Source of the DNA: an uncultured Lachnospiraceae bacterium
GTDB taxonomy: Bacteria > Bacillota > Clostridia > Lachnospirales > Lachnospiraceae
Assembly: GCA_902781655.1 (NCBI GenBank)
Contig: CACZJZ010000010.1
Span: 37,711 to 101,710 of the forward strand
Reading direction: 5' to 3'
DNA length: 64,000 nt
How positions within the stretch are numbered: the first letter of the stretch is position 1; each line of letters starts with the position of its first letter. Below are positions 52,744 to 62,624 of the stretch, piece by piece. A program made the position numbers and the translations under genes. The notes under the pieces were generated by a model, which saw nothing but the letters and a program-made list of their open reading frames with translations, was not told the DNA's origin and did not search any database.

Positions 52744-54549
52744 ATGAAATGGAAAAAAATGATGAGTCTGCTTCTGGCAGGACTGATGACAGTGTCTCTG
52801 GCCGGCTGTTCGGGAGAAAATGCGGAGACACAGTCCGCTGCGGAGAGTGCAGCCGGAGAAGAAACGTCAGAAGGAGAGGCGCAGGCAGCCGGAGAAGAGG
52901 GATACTCTGAGGATGAGCAGGTGGAAGTCACCTTCTGGAATCCGGGTGAAAGTCTGGAGGACGGAGTAGCGGACAATGCAGTGGCCGATGAAATTGCGAG
53001 AATTACCGGGGTGAGAATCCGGGTTGTAACAGGAGACGATGATAAATTTCAGGTGCTCCTTGCTGCCGGGGATCTTCCTGATGTGGTGTACTGTAACGGA
53101 ACAGGAGCACAGTCTCCGGCCAGCCTCATTGATTCAGGACAGATTATTGCGCTCGATGAGCTTGTGGAAGAATATGGAGACAATATAAAAACATGGGGTG
53201 ATGATGCGCTTACCTATTCAAGAAGTATTCTGAGTGATGATACGAACAGCCTTTACTTTATTCCCATGAATGTGTCGGATAATGGTGACGCGGAAGAAAT
53301 CCCTACATTTTATGGAACAGGAATCGGCTATACCATGAGATGGGATATGTATGCACAGGCCGGATATCCGGAGATTACAGATGAGGATTCCTATCTGCAG
53401 GTTCTGGCTCAGATGCAGGAACAGTTTCAGCAGACGGAAGACGGAAAAACCATCTATGCCGTAGGCGGATGGTCCGACTGGGGAACCTGGGCATTTAGAA
53501 TTCCCTATCTGTTTGCAAACGGCTACGGAGAAGGAAAAAATGCTACGCTGTATGACTCCATGACCGGAGAGATCGAAAAGATGTACTATTCGGACGAATA
53601 CTGGAACGCTGTCCGTTTCTACAACAAGGCTTATAATATGGGGCTTTTGGATCCGGAATCCTTTACCCAGAGCTATGATGATTATGTGGCAAAGGCAAAA
53701 GCAGGACAGTATATCTCATTGGGGATCAATGGTTCCGGAGCGATCAATTCGATTAATGAGGCTCTTCAGGCATTAGATCCATCTTATGGGTATGAATATG
53801 TTCCATGTGGAATGGATTATTTATCAGGACTGTATAATTCATCTTCCCCTTATGGATGGGGCTCTGGAAACTTTGCTTTTGCAATTTCAGTAAATAATAA
53901 ATATCCTGAAGAAACCATGCGTCTGCTAAACTTCTTATATTCGCCGGAAGGTTCAAGGCTTCTGATGTGCGGAGTTGAGGGAGAAGACTGGGAGTATACT
54001 GAGAACGGCAAAGTGGCTTATACGCAGCAATACCGGGAAGGAGTCGAAGCGGATCCCACAAACTATAAGAGGAACAGAGGCATTGAAGTATATCGTTATC
54101 TGAACGGGCTTGGCGGAATTCAGATCCTTGAAGACGGAACACCCGTAGATATCGATAACACCTCTGAAAGTATCGGCGCTTCCGTCACTCAGTGCGATCT
54201 GGATTACTGCGAATATTATTCGGAAATTTATGGAGAAGATTTCGCATATCCGGGCGAGGCGGTAGCAAAACTCCTGGAAGATGGGGAATATGAGTTCGCA
54301 ACGGAATATACTGGCCTGGTGAATGAGCTGACCCTTGCAGTCACGGATGATGCGTCTTCTACCCTGACAGAAATTGATACGATGATGAACACGGATTTCA
54401 TCAATTTGATCATGCTTCCGGAGGTGGAACTGGAAGCAGCCATAGAGTCAGAGATACAGAAGATAGACGCATCCGGTTATGCAGATCTGCAGGACACCAT
54501 AAGCAGCCTGACTGAAGATGCAGAAGAACGGGCGGCATCTATCGGGTAA
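52744..54549 (+). CDS. Extracellular sugar-binding lipoprotein (LipO/YtcQ type)
   Basis: 601 residues from the ATG at 52744 (AAAGGAGA upstream; the GTG at 52738 is spaced badly). Signal peptide with lipobox SLAGCSG, an acidic Glu/Ala-rich linker to ~60, then a family-1 binding domain: VEVTFWNPGESLEDGVADNA, FQVLLAAGDLPDVVYCNGTG, LVEEYGDNIKTWGDDALT. The large size matches binding proteins of YtcQ-YteP-YtcP importers for pectic oligosaccharides. Ends before a strong hairpin; a glycosidase gene follows at 54631. Confidence 0.9.
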   Translation: MKWKKMMSLLLAGLMTVSLAGCSGENAETQSAAESAAGEETSEGEAQAAGEEGYSEDEQVEVTFWNPGESLEDGVADNAVADEIARITGVRIRVVTGDDDKFQVLLAAGDLPDVVYCNGTGAQSPASLIDSGQIIALDELVEEYGDNIKTWGDDALTYSRSILSDDTNSLYFIPMNVSDNGDAEEIPTFYGTGIGYTMRWDMYAQAGYPEITDEDSYLQVLAQMQEQFQQTEDGKTIYAVGGWSDWGTWAFRIPYLFANGYGEGKNATLYDSMTGEIEKMYYSDEYWNAVRFYNKAYNMGLLDPESFTQSYDDYVAKAKAGQYISLGINGSGAINSINEALQALDPSYGYEYVPCGMDYLSGLYNSSSPYGWGSGNFAFAISVNNKYPEETMRLLNFLYSPEGSRLLMCGVEGEDWEYTENGKVAYTQQYREGVEADPTNYKRNRGIEVYRYLNGLGGIQILEDGTPVDIDNTSESIGASVTQCDLDYCEYYSEIYGEDFAYPGEAVAKLLEDGEYEFATEYTGLVNELTLAVTDDASSTLTEIDTMMNTDFINLIMLPEVELEAAIESEIQKIDASGYADLQDTISSLTEDAEERAASIG

Positions 54550-54573
54550 AATCGGACATAAATAACAGCCAAC

Positions 54574-54610
54574 GGTCAGAAATATCCGGGAAACCCGGAT
54601 ATTTCTGACC
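54574..54610 (+). terminator. Perfect 17-bp hairpin after the binding-protein gene
   Basis: Arms 54574-54590 and 54594-54610 are perfectly complementary around an AAA loop. TCTCTGT follows rather than a T run, so it probably combines partial termination with mRNA stabilisation, leaving the glycosidase less expressed than the binding protein. Confidence 0.7.
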
Positions 54611-54630
54611 TCTCTGTATAGGGGATAAAT

Positions 54631-57132
54631 ATGGAAAATATCAGGGGATTTATTGAAAAAGCGGATCTGTATTATCGGGGGATCAGACGGATTCCGGAGG
54701 CTGGCATTCCAATCGGAAACGGAAGAATGGGAAGCCTTGTGTGGATGGATGAAGAGGAACTGCATCTGCAGTGGAACAGAGTAGACGTATTTGCCAATGA
54801 TGCGTCCAGCCAGTCCTTTCCCAAAATGGATACGGACTATGGCAGCGGCACCGGTATGGTGGACCTTTCCTTTGGCACGGGTAGGGATGTTGTCTTTGGA
54901 GAAGAGACAAAGCAGCATCTGTCCGTATATGATGGAAGGCTGGAAATTGTGTCCGGGGATGTGGAGATTAAAATCTTCCTGGATATGGACAGGGATATCT
55001 GTTATATGCATATTCGTGACAGGAGAGAGAAGCCGCAGAAGATCAGGCTGTCTTTGCGCACGGTTCGCGGGGGCAGTCTGTATCGGGCGGGAATACGGCC
55101 GCAGGTACATCCTTCGCTGCAAAAGGATAAGCTGTATTCCTATGCGGGAACCGGAGAACACATGGCAGTTTCCTGTCTGGAAAAGGAAGAGGAGACGGTT
55201 CGGCTGAGGCAGTTCTTTGAAGAAAAAGAATATTTCTGTCAGTCTCTTCTGGAGGTAAGCAGTTTCGGCAGAAAGCCGCAGGCGCGCATCAGAAATCAGA
55301 GCGAAGCTGTTCTGGAGTGGACGGCCTCCGGAGAGGATCTGTGGATCCGGATGGAAACAGCCCAGAGTTTTGAAAGAGAGACATTGAAGCTCCGGACGAA
55401 GGAAAACTTGACTGTGGGAAAAATGGAGGAGGCGAAGGCAGTTTCTGAAAAATGGTGGCATGATTTCTGGGAAAGAGCGCCCAAAATGCGCCTGCACAGT
55501 GAAGATGGAAAAGCGGACATAGTGAGCATGCACAGCGTCTATTTTCTGTATCTGATGGCGGTAACCTCCAGAGGAAGCTATATGCCAAGATATGGAGGGC
55601 TGTTGTTCTATACGGCGGGGGATTACCGGTACTGGGGAGCCCAATACTGGTGGCATAATCAGTCCTGCTATTACGCGCCTCTGGTGAAGCTGGGCTGTCA
55701 TGAACTGGCAGACGCCTGTTTTTCGCATTACTGGAATTCCATGGAAAGCTACAGGATGGCTGCAAAACAGCAGTGGGGAACACGGGGAATCTTCATTCCG
55801 GAAACCTGCTGGTTTTCGGGTCCCTGCAGGATACCGGAAGAGCTTCAGGATGAAATGCAGAAGCTGTATACGCTCCAAAAGCCATGGGAATCGAGAAGCG
55901 AGGCCTTTCGCAGCTTTGCCAGAGGGCGCAACACCTATGAAAGCCGGTGGAACTGGGAGGATCCGGACTCTGAGGATGGAACGAGGGGATATGGACCCTA
56001 CGCATATGTGACCCATATTTTTTCCACCACGGCGAAAATTGCGATGCTCTTTTGGGAAAGATACCTGGAAAGCGCGGACAGAGAATGGCTGGAGAGGAGA
56101 GCATATCCGGTACTTTTTAATACGGCGGAAATGTATCTGCATCTGCCATTCTGGCAGGAAGGAGAGGACGGCCTGCTGCATATCTGTCATGTGAACAACC
56201 ATGAGGATCTCTGGAATGCCCGGGACACCATTTCAGAGCTTTCCGCCGTACATGGTATTCTTCCGACAGCGGCACGGGCAGCGGAGATCCTTCAGAGGGA
56301 CGAGGAGAAAAGAGCGGAGTGGACAGCTTTCGAAAAGCGGGTGACGCCTGTTCTTACCAATGAAAGCGCCGGCGCGCTTCTTCCCAGAAAGGAAGGGGAA
56401 GAGAAGATGTGGTGCTGTGGCGCGGCGCCGGCGCAAATGAGCAGACCGGGCTATTATCATAATATGGATCCGGTCAATATTTTCCATCTTCTGACGATGG
56501 AGACGCCGGAAGGGGAATTTCGGACGACTGGAGAAAATACCTATCGTAAGTGTCTTGAACTGCATGGCTTTGGAATGGAAAAGGCGGAAATAGGAGAACT
56601 GGATCCGTTTGTCCTTTCAGTGGGAAAGATGGGAGATAAAAAAGCGGTGGAATTCTTTCTCCCGGAAATTATTGCAAATGTAAATCCGGATAATTTTATT
56701 GACAGGGAAGGAACCGGATATACGGTGATTCTGGATAACCGAATGACGCTACGGGAGGGCGTTCAGGCCATAGGTGCGCAGCGGCTGGGGCAGGCTTCGG
56801 AATCCATGGCCTGCGCGCTCTGCAATGGAGTCCCCGGCGCGCCGGGAGAGGAGCCTGTGCTGCATCTGTTTGAGGGGCTTCCGGATGGATGGGACGCGGA
56901 ATTTGAGCTTCCCGGCGGAAATGGATACCGGGTATATGCCAAAAGGGAAAAGGGAGAAATTTGTTATCTGAAATTTGAGAATCATGGTGAGATGAGGCTG
57001 CAGGTATGCAATCCATGGGGAAATCAGCAGGTTGTAATGGATTACGGAGAAAAGCAGAAGATTACCGGCGGCGAAAGATTCCTGATCGATGGAACCTGTA
57101 TCGTATGCCGAAAAAAAGACAGGCCGCTTTAA
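54631..57132 (+). CDS. Glycoside hydrolase, GH95/DUF5703-like
   Basis: 833 residues, no signal peptide, so cytoplasmic. The N terminus IRRIPEAGIPIGNGRMGSLV and ELHLQWNRVDVFANDA resemble the DUF5703/GH95 N-terminal beta-supersandwich. An (alpha/alpha)6-barrel region follows from ~residue 260 (WWHDFWERAPKMRLHS, YTAGDYRYWGAQYWWHNQSC) and a C-terminal beta domain with EEPVLHLFEGLPDGWDAEFE. It probably acts on oligosaccharides brought in by the preceding importer (fucose-, galactose- or rhamnose-containing). Family rank is clear, exact family and catalytic residues are not. Downstream lies a stretch of mobile-element remnants. Confidence 0.6.
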   Translation: MENIRGFIEKADLYYRGIRRIPEAGIPIGNGRMGSLVWMDEEELHLQWNRVDVFANDASSQSFPKMDTDYGSGTGMVDLSFGTGRDVVFGEETKQHLSVYDGRLEIVSGDVEIKIFLDMDRDICYMHIRDRREKPQKIRLSLRTVRGGSLYRAGIRPQVHPSLQKDKLYSYAGTGEHMAVSCLEKEEETVRLRQFFEEKEYFCQSLLEVSSFGRKPQARIRNQSEAVLEWTASGEDLWIRMETAQSFERETLKLRTKENLTVGKMEEAKAVSEKWWHDFWERAPKMRLHSEDGKADIVSMHSVYFLYLMAVTSRGSYMPRYGGLLFYTAGDYRYWGAQYWWHNQSCYYAPLVKLGCHELADACFSHYWNSMESYRMAAKQQWGTRGIFIPETCWFSGPCRIPEELQDEMQKLYTLQKPWESRSEAFRSFARGRNTYESRWNWEDPDSEDGTRGYGPYAYVTHIFSTTAKIAMLFWERYLESADREWLERRAYPVLFNTAEMYLHLPFWQEGEDGLLHICHVNNHEDLWNARDTISELSAVHGILPTAARAAEILQRDEEKRAEWTAFEKRVTPVLTNESAGALLPRKEGEEKMWCCGAAPAQMSRPGYYHNMDPVNIFHLLTMETPEGEFRTTGENTYRKCLELHGFGMEKAEIGELDPFVLSVGKMGDKKAVEFFLPEIIANVNPDNFIDREGTGYTVILDNRMTLREGVQAIGAQRLGQASESMACALCNGVPGAPGEEPVLHLFEGLPDGWDAEFELPGGNGYRVYAKREKGEICYLKFENHGEMRLQVCNPWGNQQVVMDYGEKQKITGGERFLIDGTCIVCRKKDRPL

Positions 57133-57189
57133 TGTTTTCCCGCCTGTCAGGATTCTTCCACGAATTTATGCTTTTGTAATTGCGGTTGG

Positions 57190-57225
57190 AATTAAGTAAT
57201 ACATTCCCAACCGATGAGACTATAT
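57190..57225 (+). repeat. IS-end-like sequence, copy 1
   Basis: 36 bases identical at 32 positions to 63818-63853, where a transposase gene end lies nearby. Same orientation. Preceded by GGTTGGAA, an imperfect inverse of its own TTCCCAACC. No transposase is left here; it marks a deletion or insertion scar just upstream of the truncated GH2. Confidence 0.55.
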
Positions 57226-57300
57226 AACAGCCTATACGAAACCAGTTTTTTGGTTGATTCCTATATTTTCGTTCCTGGCTGGCCCGTTTCAGTCAGATAT

Positions 57301-57328
57301 AGTGCCGAAAATCCCTCTTTTCGACACT
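57301..57328. repeat. Inverted repeat in the scar before GH2
   Basis: AGTGCCGAAAA (57301-57311) and TTTTCGACACT (57318-57328) pair at 10 of 11 positions. Probably part of a mobile-element terminus. The rest of 57133-57335 shows no gene. Confidence 0.4.
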
Positions 57329-58369
57329 AAGCACCTTGAATCATGTCGACATTTCAGAGAAGCGTGATCTACTCCACCTTGTGATCGGGCCGGGAGAGGA
57401 AGCAAAAGTATCCCTTCCGGACGGAAGGGACTGGCTGAGGAGGGAAGACTGCAGGGTGCTGTTCGCCTTTGTGACGCCGGAATACGACTGGGAAGGCGCG
57501 GAGGAATGGAATCTGAAGGCCTGGGGACTTCGCGGCCTGGAGCAGTTTTCGCTCTGCGGGGAGGAGGAATGCTCAGCGGACGCGGGAGGGAAGGCACAGC
57601 CTGCGAAACAGACGGCCGTGAGGCAGGGGTCTGAAAAACAGTCGGCTGTGGGACAGGAGCTGCTGCAGAGGCCAATGCGCTATGCACTGATGCGAGCGCC
57701 CGTCAGCAATGACATACGGGTTGGCGAAATGTGGAAGCTCCGGATGCTGGATCAGCTTCAGACGAAGATGTATGAATGCCGGACAGAGCAGACGGAGGAC
57801 GGATGTCGTGTGATTTCCTGTCTGTCCCTTGGGGCGAAGGTTTATCAGAATATCTGCAACATCGTTCTGAGCGTTCATGTGGCGACTGACCGAAGGCTGA
57901 GATTTGTCTCGGAGGTTTCCGTGGGAGAGCTGCATGGCCCGCTGCCCCGGTTTGGAATCCAGATTCCGCTGAAAAGGGAAATGGAGCGGGTGGACTATTA
58001 CGGATACGGCCCCTTTGAAAGCTATATCGACAAACGGCGCGCCAGCTATATGGGAATCTTCCATGCCGGAAAGGAGGAGCTGTTTGTAGACTATATCCGT
58101 CCTCAGGAAAATTCCTCCCACTATGGCTACGAATGGGTATCGGTGGGTGGAGAAAGCCTGGTCTGCCGCGTTTCTTCCGGCCAGCCCTTTTCCTTTCAGG
58201 TCAGTGAGTATGAGCTGGAGGAGCTGATGGAAAAAACACACAGCCATGAGCTGCAGAAGACGGACTGCACCAATCTGTTCATTGACTACAGACAACACGG
58301 GATCGGGAGCGAAAGCTGCTGCACCACCATGCTGGAAAAATACCGGTTTGCGGAGAGGAAATTCCGGTT

Positions 58370-60139
58370 GTGCGCCCAGCCAAGGGTGTGTAGCCTAACC
58401 GGTGGGAATCCGGTATATACAAGGCCTAACCAGCCAGATATTAGCGAGTCTTGGGATGGTGCCAGTAATGACACCTGACAAGCGTAGACAGCAAGCAAGT
58501 AGGGTCGTTAAAGCGATTCGTCTTAACTGGTGCGGAAGGCAACATCGTGCAGCTCGACATGGTGAGAACTGCATGGCACTGCGGGGTCAGAGAGCCGATC
58601 ATGCTTGACAACGAGGACACACATCAACTGGGGAGAGCCTGCTACCTCTCACAAAAGAGTATGACATACCAACTGAAAAGGGAGGATGTCAAACGGGTGG
58701 CAGGCAGTCGGATAACTTCATAGTACCAATGAAGTCGGGTAATGCCGACAGAGGGAAGGAGGTTACACAGTAACGATCTCTCTGAGGACACATCATCCGT
58801 ACTCAGGGACGGAGGAAATGATGGGAACGAAATTAGAGAGAATAGCAGAGATTTCAGCGGTAACAAGAAGACCCATATTCACAAGTCTGTACCACCTTAT
58901 AAATGAAGACCTGCTGAAAGCATGTCACAGGGAACTGGACGGAAAGAAGGCAGTCGGAATAGATAAGGTGACCAAAGAGGAATACGGGAAGCAACTTGAC
59001 AGCAACATAGCTGACCTTGTGAAACGCCTAAAGAATAAATCGTACAAGCCACTCCCACAAAATAGTGCAGTTGGCACTAAAGAAGATACTGGAAGCGATT
59101 TATGAGCCAAGGTTTCTGAATTGTATGTACGGTTTCAGGCCTAAGCGGGGATGCCATGAAGCGGTCAAAGAAGTTTATCAACGGGTATCACACGGCAAGA
59201 TAAACTTTATTGTGGATGCCGATATAAAAGGCTTCTTCGATCATATCGACCATGAATGGATGATGAAATTCCTGGAATGGCATATCAAAGACCCGAACAT
59301 CCTGTGGCTGGTGCGGAAGTACCTAAAAGCGGGAGTGATGATCGACGGGAAATACGAGGATACGGAAGAGGGAACCATACAGGGTGGAAATATCAGCCCA
59401 ACGCTGGCAAACATATACATGCACAACGTACTGACACTTTGGTTCAAGCTGGTGATTCAGAAAGAGGCAAGAGGCGAATGCTTTCTTGTAAACTATGCGG
59501 ATGATTTTGTGGCGGGGTTCCAATACAAATCGGACGCAGAACACTACTATGCGGCGCTCAAAGAACGCATGGCGAAGTTCAACCTCGAACTGGAAGACAG
59601 TAAGAGCAGGCTGATTGAATTCGGGCGTTATGCGGAGCAAAACCGCAAGGCAAGAGGTTTGGGAAAGCCGGAGACATTTGACTTTCTTGGATTTACCTTC
59701 TACTACGGTAAGAGCAGGAAAGGCTATCCGTGGCCCAAAGTCAAAACATCGCGGAAGAAGTTTGAGAAGAAGCTGAAAGAATTCAAGGAGTGGCTCTACG
59801 ATAACAAGAACCAGCCCGCAAAAGACATAGTGAAACAACTAAATGTGAAACTGGTTGGCTACTACCGGTATTATGGGGTGACATTTAACGTCTACAAGCT
59901 TAGTGCATTCCTACATCGGGTACAGCAGTTTCTTTTCAAAGCGATGAACAGACGAGGATGCAGACGCACATACACATGGAACGGATTTGTTGACATGCTG
60001 AAGTGCTATCCACTTGCCAAGCCCAAAGTCTACTATCCGCTGTATTAAAGCGAATGTTACTGTGAGGAGCCGGATGCGGGAAAGCCGCACGTCCGGATCT
60101 GTGAGGGGCTAAGGGTGGAGAGCCCTTAGTCTACTCGAC
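58370..60139 (+). mobile_element. Group II intron (1770 bp) inserted in the GH2 gene
   Basis: 5' end GTGCGCCCAGCCAAGGGTG is the classical bacterial group II start. Domain V is at about 60067-60101 (GAGCCGGATGCGGGAAAG then CCGCACGTCCGGATCTG), and domain VI ends CTACTCGAC at 60139. Boundaries are supported by frame restoration in the host gene. The 5' exon ends CCGGTT; AACTGG at about 58525 and AACCGG at 58397 could pair with it as EBS1. The intron encodes a damaged reverse transcriptase/maturase (58818-60048) and would need help in trans to splice or move. Confidence 0.92.
58818..60048 (+). pseudogene. Group II intron reverse transcriptase/maturase with internal deletion
   Basis: Start ATG at 58818 behind GGAGGA. 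The first ~80 residues end at KRLKNKSYKPLPQ, and sequence resumes in another frame as LALKKILEAIYEPRFLNCMY at ~59065. About 25 residues holding the RT motif 0/1 boundary (the PKGNGKxRPL-type segment) are lost. The rest is intact: VDADIKGFFDHIDHEWMM, TIQGGNISPTLANIYMH, the YADD active site near 59491-59505, LDFLGFTFYYGKS-like FDFLGFTFYYGK and a maturase X domain. No endonuclease domain is visible. Confidence 0.85.
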
Positions 60140-60196
60140 TGCCTTTGAGCTGGAATGCTCCTGCAAAAGTAAGCCTGACAGAGAAAAGAGAGCGTA

Positions 60197-60225
60197 AAAC
60201 GCTTCGGAACGAATGAAAAGCGTTT
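60197..60225 (+). promoter_or_regulatory. Dyad upstream of GH39
   Basis: AAACGCTT (60197-60204) and AAGCGTTT (60218-60225), a perfect 8-bp dyad with a 13-base centre, right before the GH39 ribosome-binding site. It could be a LacI/AraC-type operator or a hairpin that affects translation. Confidence 0.4.
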
Positions 60226-60240
60226 CAGAATGGAGAAAAA

Positions 60241-61791
60241 ATGATTGATTTTCAGGGAAATGCGAAACAATTAAGACACATTTGGTCAAACTGCGTCGGG
60301 GCCGGGCGCGCGAACGAGGGACTGCGCGCGGACTGGCAGCAGCAGTTAAAAACGGTTGTGAACGCCTGCGGCTTCCGCTATCTGCGCTTCCATGGCCTGC
60401 TTCATGACGATATGCATGCCTATACGGAGGAAAACGGCGTACCCCGATATAATTTTCAGTACATAGACAAGCTTTTCGATTATATGCTGGACTGTGGCAT
60501 CCGCCCCTTTGTGGAGTTCGGTTTTCTGCCGAAGGCATTGGCAGGAGGGGACGCAACCCAGTTCTGGTGGAAGGGAAATGTGGAACCGCCTGAAGACTAT
60601 GGAAAGTGGGCTGCCCTGATCGGCGAACTGGTCAGGCACTGGCAGAAGCGGTACGGAAAAGAGGAAACCGAAAAATGGTACTATGAGGTATGGAACGAGC
60701 CGAACCTGAGACCCTTCTGGGCGGGGACAAAGACTCAGTATTTCGAACTGTATAAAGCGACGGTAAAGGCCGTGAAGGAGGTGGATGAAAAGCTCCGTGT
60801 GGGCGGGCCGGCCACCAGCAATTTCGTTCCGGATGAGAGGTTCGCGGGAGAGGTGGAGAATGTTTCCTGCCAGGCCACCTTCCGGGTGGAGGATTTGGAC
60901 AGCCTGGAATGGCAGGGCGTGTGGATTCATGATTTTCTGGCATATTGTGAAAGGGAAAAGCTTTCGGTGGACTTTGTTTCTACCCATCCCTATCCCACGG
61001 ATTTCGCCCTGGACGGACATGGGGAAACGAGCGGAAGGAGCCGTTATAAGGATTCCCTGCACGACGATATCCTGGGGCTGAAAAAGGCGGTAGCAAACAG
61101 CGCCTATCCGGACGCGGAAATTCATCTGACGGAATGGAGCTCCAGCCCCACATCAAGGGATTACAGCCATGATTATCTTCCGGCGGCCGCCTATGTGATG
61201 CGCAGCAACCTGCAGTGTGCCAATCTGGTGGATTCCCTTTCCTACTGGGTATTCACGGACGTGTTTGAAGAGTTGGGAGCAGGACCGAAGGCCTTCCACG
61301 GCGGCTTCGGCATGTTAACCCTGCAGGGAGTAAAGAAGCCGGTGTTCCATGCATACCGGATGCTGAACGAGCTGGGAGACGAGGAGCTGGAGCAGGGAGA
61401 GGGCTATATTTTCACCCGGAAGGGAGAAAGGCTTGCGGCGGCATTCTATCACTATCCGGAGGATTATAAGGGAACCGTTCCCATGTCCGTCTACCCGGAT
61501 CAGTCCGTGGCGCGGGAATGTCAGGCGTTCGGAACCGAAAAACCATATCATTTCGTTGTCTCCGGGCTGATGCCGGGGGATACCTATACTTTAAGCATCC
61601 TGCATAAAGACGATATTGCGGTGGAGCTTTGGAACCGAATGGGTGCGCCTGCGGAGCCGGACCGGGAGCAGGAGAAGATGCTCCGGATGCAGGGAGAGGC
61701 GTTGGAAAGACGCTGCTTTACGGTGGATGAGGAAGGAAAGCTTACGCTGGACTTTTCTCTGGATTCCTGGTCCATCGCGCAGCTGGGGTGA
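60241..61791 (+). CDS. Glycoside hydrolase family 39 protein (beta-xylosidase-like)
   Basis: 516 residues. TIM-barrel with catalytic acid/base in WYYEVWNEPNLRPFW (about Glu160) and nucleophile in IHLTEWSSSPTSRD; CGFRYLRFHGLLHDDM at the N terminus is typical. A beta-sandwich C-terminal domain follows from ~residue 380. No signal peptide, so it acts on imported oligosaccharides. GH39 members include beta-xylosidases and L-iduronidases; with a GH88/105 and kduID in the window a uronate-linked substrate is possible. TGGAGAAAA precedes the ATG. Confidence 0.88.
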   Translation: MIDFQGNAKQLRHIWSNCVGAGRANEGLRADWQQQLKTVVNACGFRYLRFHGLLHDDMHAYTEENGVPRYNFQYIDKLFDYMLDCGIRPFVEFGFLPKALAGGDATQFWWKGNVEPPEDYGKWAALIGELVRHWQKRYGKEETEKWYYEVWNEPNLRPFWAGTKTQYFELYKATVKAVKEVDEKLRVGGPATSNFVPDERFAGEVENVSCQATFRVEDLDSLEWQGVWIHDFLAYCEREKLSVDFVSTHPYPTDFALDGHGETSGRSRYKDSLHDDILGLKKAVANSAYPDAEIHLTEWSSSPTSRDYSHDYLPAAAYVMRSNLQCANLVDSLSYWVFTDVFEELGAGPKAFHGGFGMLTLQGVKKPVFHAYRMLNELGDEELEQGEGYIFTRKGERLAAAFYHYPEDYKGTVPMSVYPDQSVARECQAFGTEKPYHFVVSGLMPGDTYTLSILHKDDIAVELWNRMGAPAEPDREQEKMLRMQGEALERRCFTVDEEGKLTLDFSLDSWSIAQLG

Positions 61792-61808
61792 AGGACGGGG
61801 CGGAATAG

Positions 61809-62591
61809 ATGAAGGACAGGCTGAAAAAACTGGTGGAGGAATCGAGGACGGCTCTGGAGTAGCGGTCAGAAGAAACCTCCGTTCAAAATCAGAACATGCT
61901 CCGCTATATGCTCGGAAAGGCGGAAGCGGCGCTTCGCGGGGAATCTGCCGTGCCCGTCTCCGGGAGCAGGACGTTTCTGGAAATGGACGAGAGCGCATGG
62001 GCAGAATTTGCATATTCCCATTATGCCATGTTCGGTTTCGAGAAGGAGGAGGACGGAACGGAACTCTGGGGGCTGAGGCAGGCGCTGTACTGGTTCAGAG
62101 GAAGCGCGGAAGAGCGCGTGGAGTTTTATGGCTTCAGCGGCGGAGAAGCTTTGCAGGATGGCGAAGGCAGAAAGAGCGAAAAGGAACCGGAATTTTTCTT
62201 CGAAAAAAAGAAAAAGGATTATCTTCTGTTTTCCGAAGAGGAATGGGAGAGCATCCGGAAGCGTATCGGACAGCCCGGGTCGGCGGGAGCGCAGTATGAT
62301 AAAATAAGGGTTATTGCCGATGAAGGAGAGATTCTGTTCAGCCTGCCCATATTGGCGAAGAATGTGAGCCTGACCCTGAAGGACGAAGGACGGGGCAGAG
62401 TGTATGTGCTTGGAACCGTCTATTACGGCGTGGACTTTGAACTGACCGCGCATAGGCCGGTACGGAAGGCATGGATTGAATATGGCAGAGTGACTCCCAT
62501 GCATCCGGGAAAGGAAAGCATGATACCGTATCTGCGGCTGACCGCGGATGCGAAGGCGGGATTCGACTGTTTGATAAGAGGGAAAACCTGA
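61809..62591 (+). pseudogene. Unknown protein with an in-frame amber codon near its start
   Basis: The ATG at 61809 begins a frame (MKDRLKKLVEESRTALE) that meets TAG at 61860-61862 and then continues open to 62591, starting again with an ATG at 61896 (MLRYMLGKAEAALRG). Apart from the amber the frame is continuous for 260 codons; a CAG-to-TAG change would explain it. Unless translation restarts at 61896, the product is lost. I do not recognise the family: the C-terminal half has beta-rich stretches (GRVYVLGTVYYGVDFEL). It sits between GH39 and GH88/105, so carbohydrate-related. Confidence 0.5.
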
Positions 62592-62624
62592 AACATGAAG
62601 GTAAAGATGAACTAGGAGGCAGAT

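Larger units (their letters stand above)
57336..60197 (+). pseudogene. GH2 beta-galactosidase-like gene: 5'-truncated and interrupted by a group II intron
   Basis: The open frame begins at a TTG at 57336 without a ribosome-binding site, immediately after IS scars, and matches only the C-terminal part of GH2/LacZ proteins: YGYGPFESYIDKRRASYMG, IRPQENSSHYGYEWVSV, PFSFQVSEYELEELME, and IGSESCCTTMLEKYRF. The N-terminal and TIM-barrel domains with both catalytic Glu are absent. Exon 1 ends at 58369 inside a codon and exon 2 is 60140-60197; joining them reads KFRFAFELECSCK to a TAA at 60195, a natural GH2 ending. Thus the intron can leave cleanly but the enzyme is already non-functional. Confidence 0.85.

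Noticed and set aside
57336-58478. Independent 380-residue protein ending in CAQPRVCSLTGG
   Set aside because: The last ~36 codons are intron sequence; the real continuation is exon 2 at 60140.
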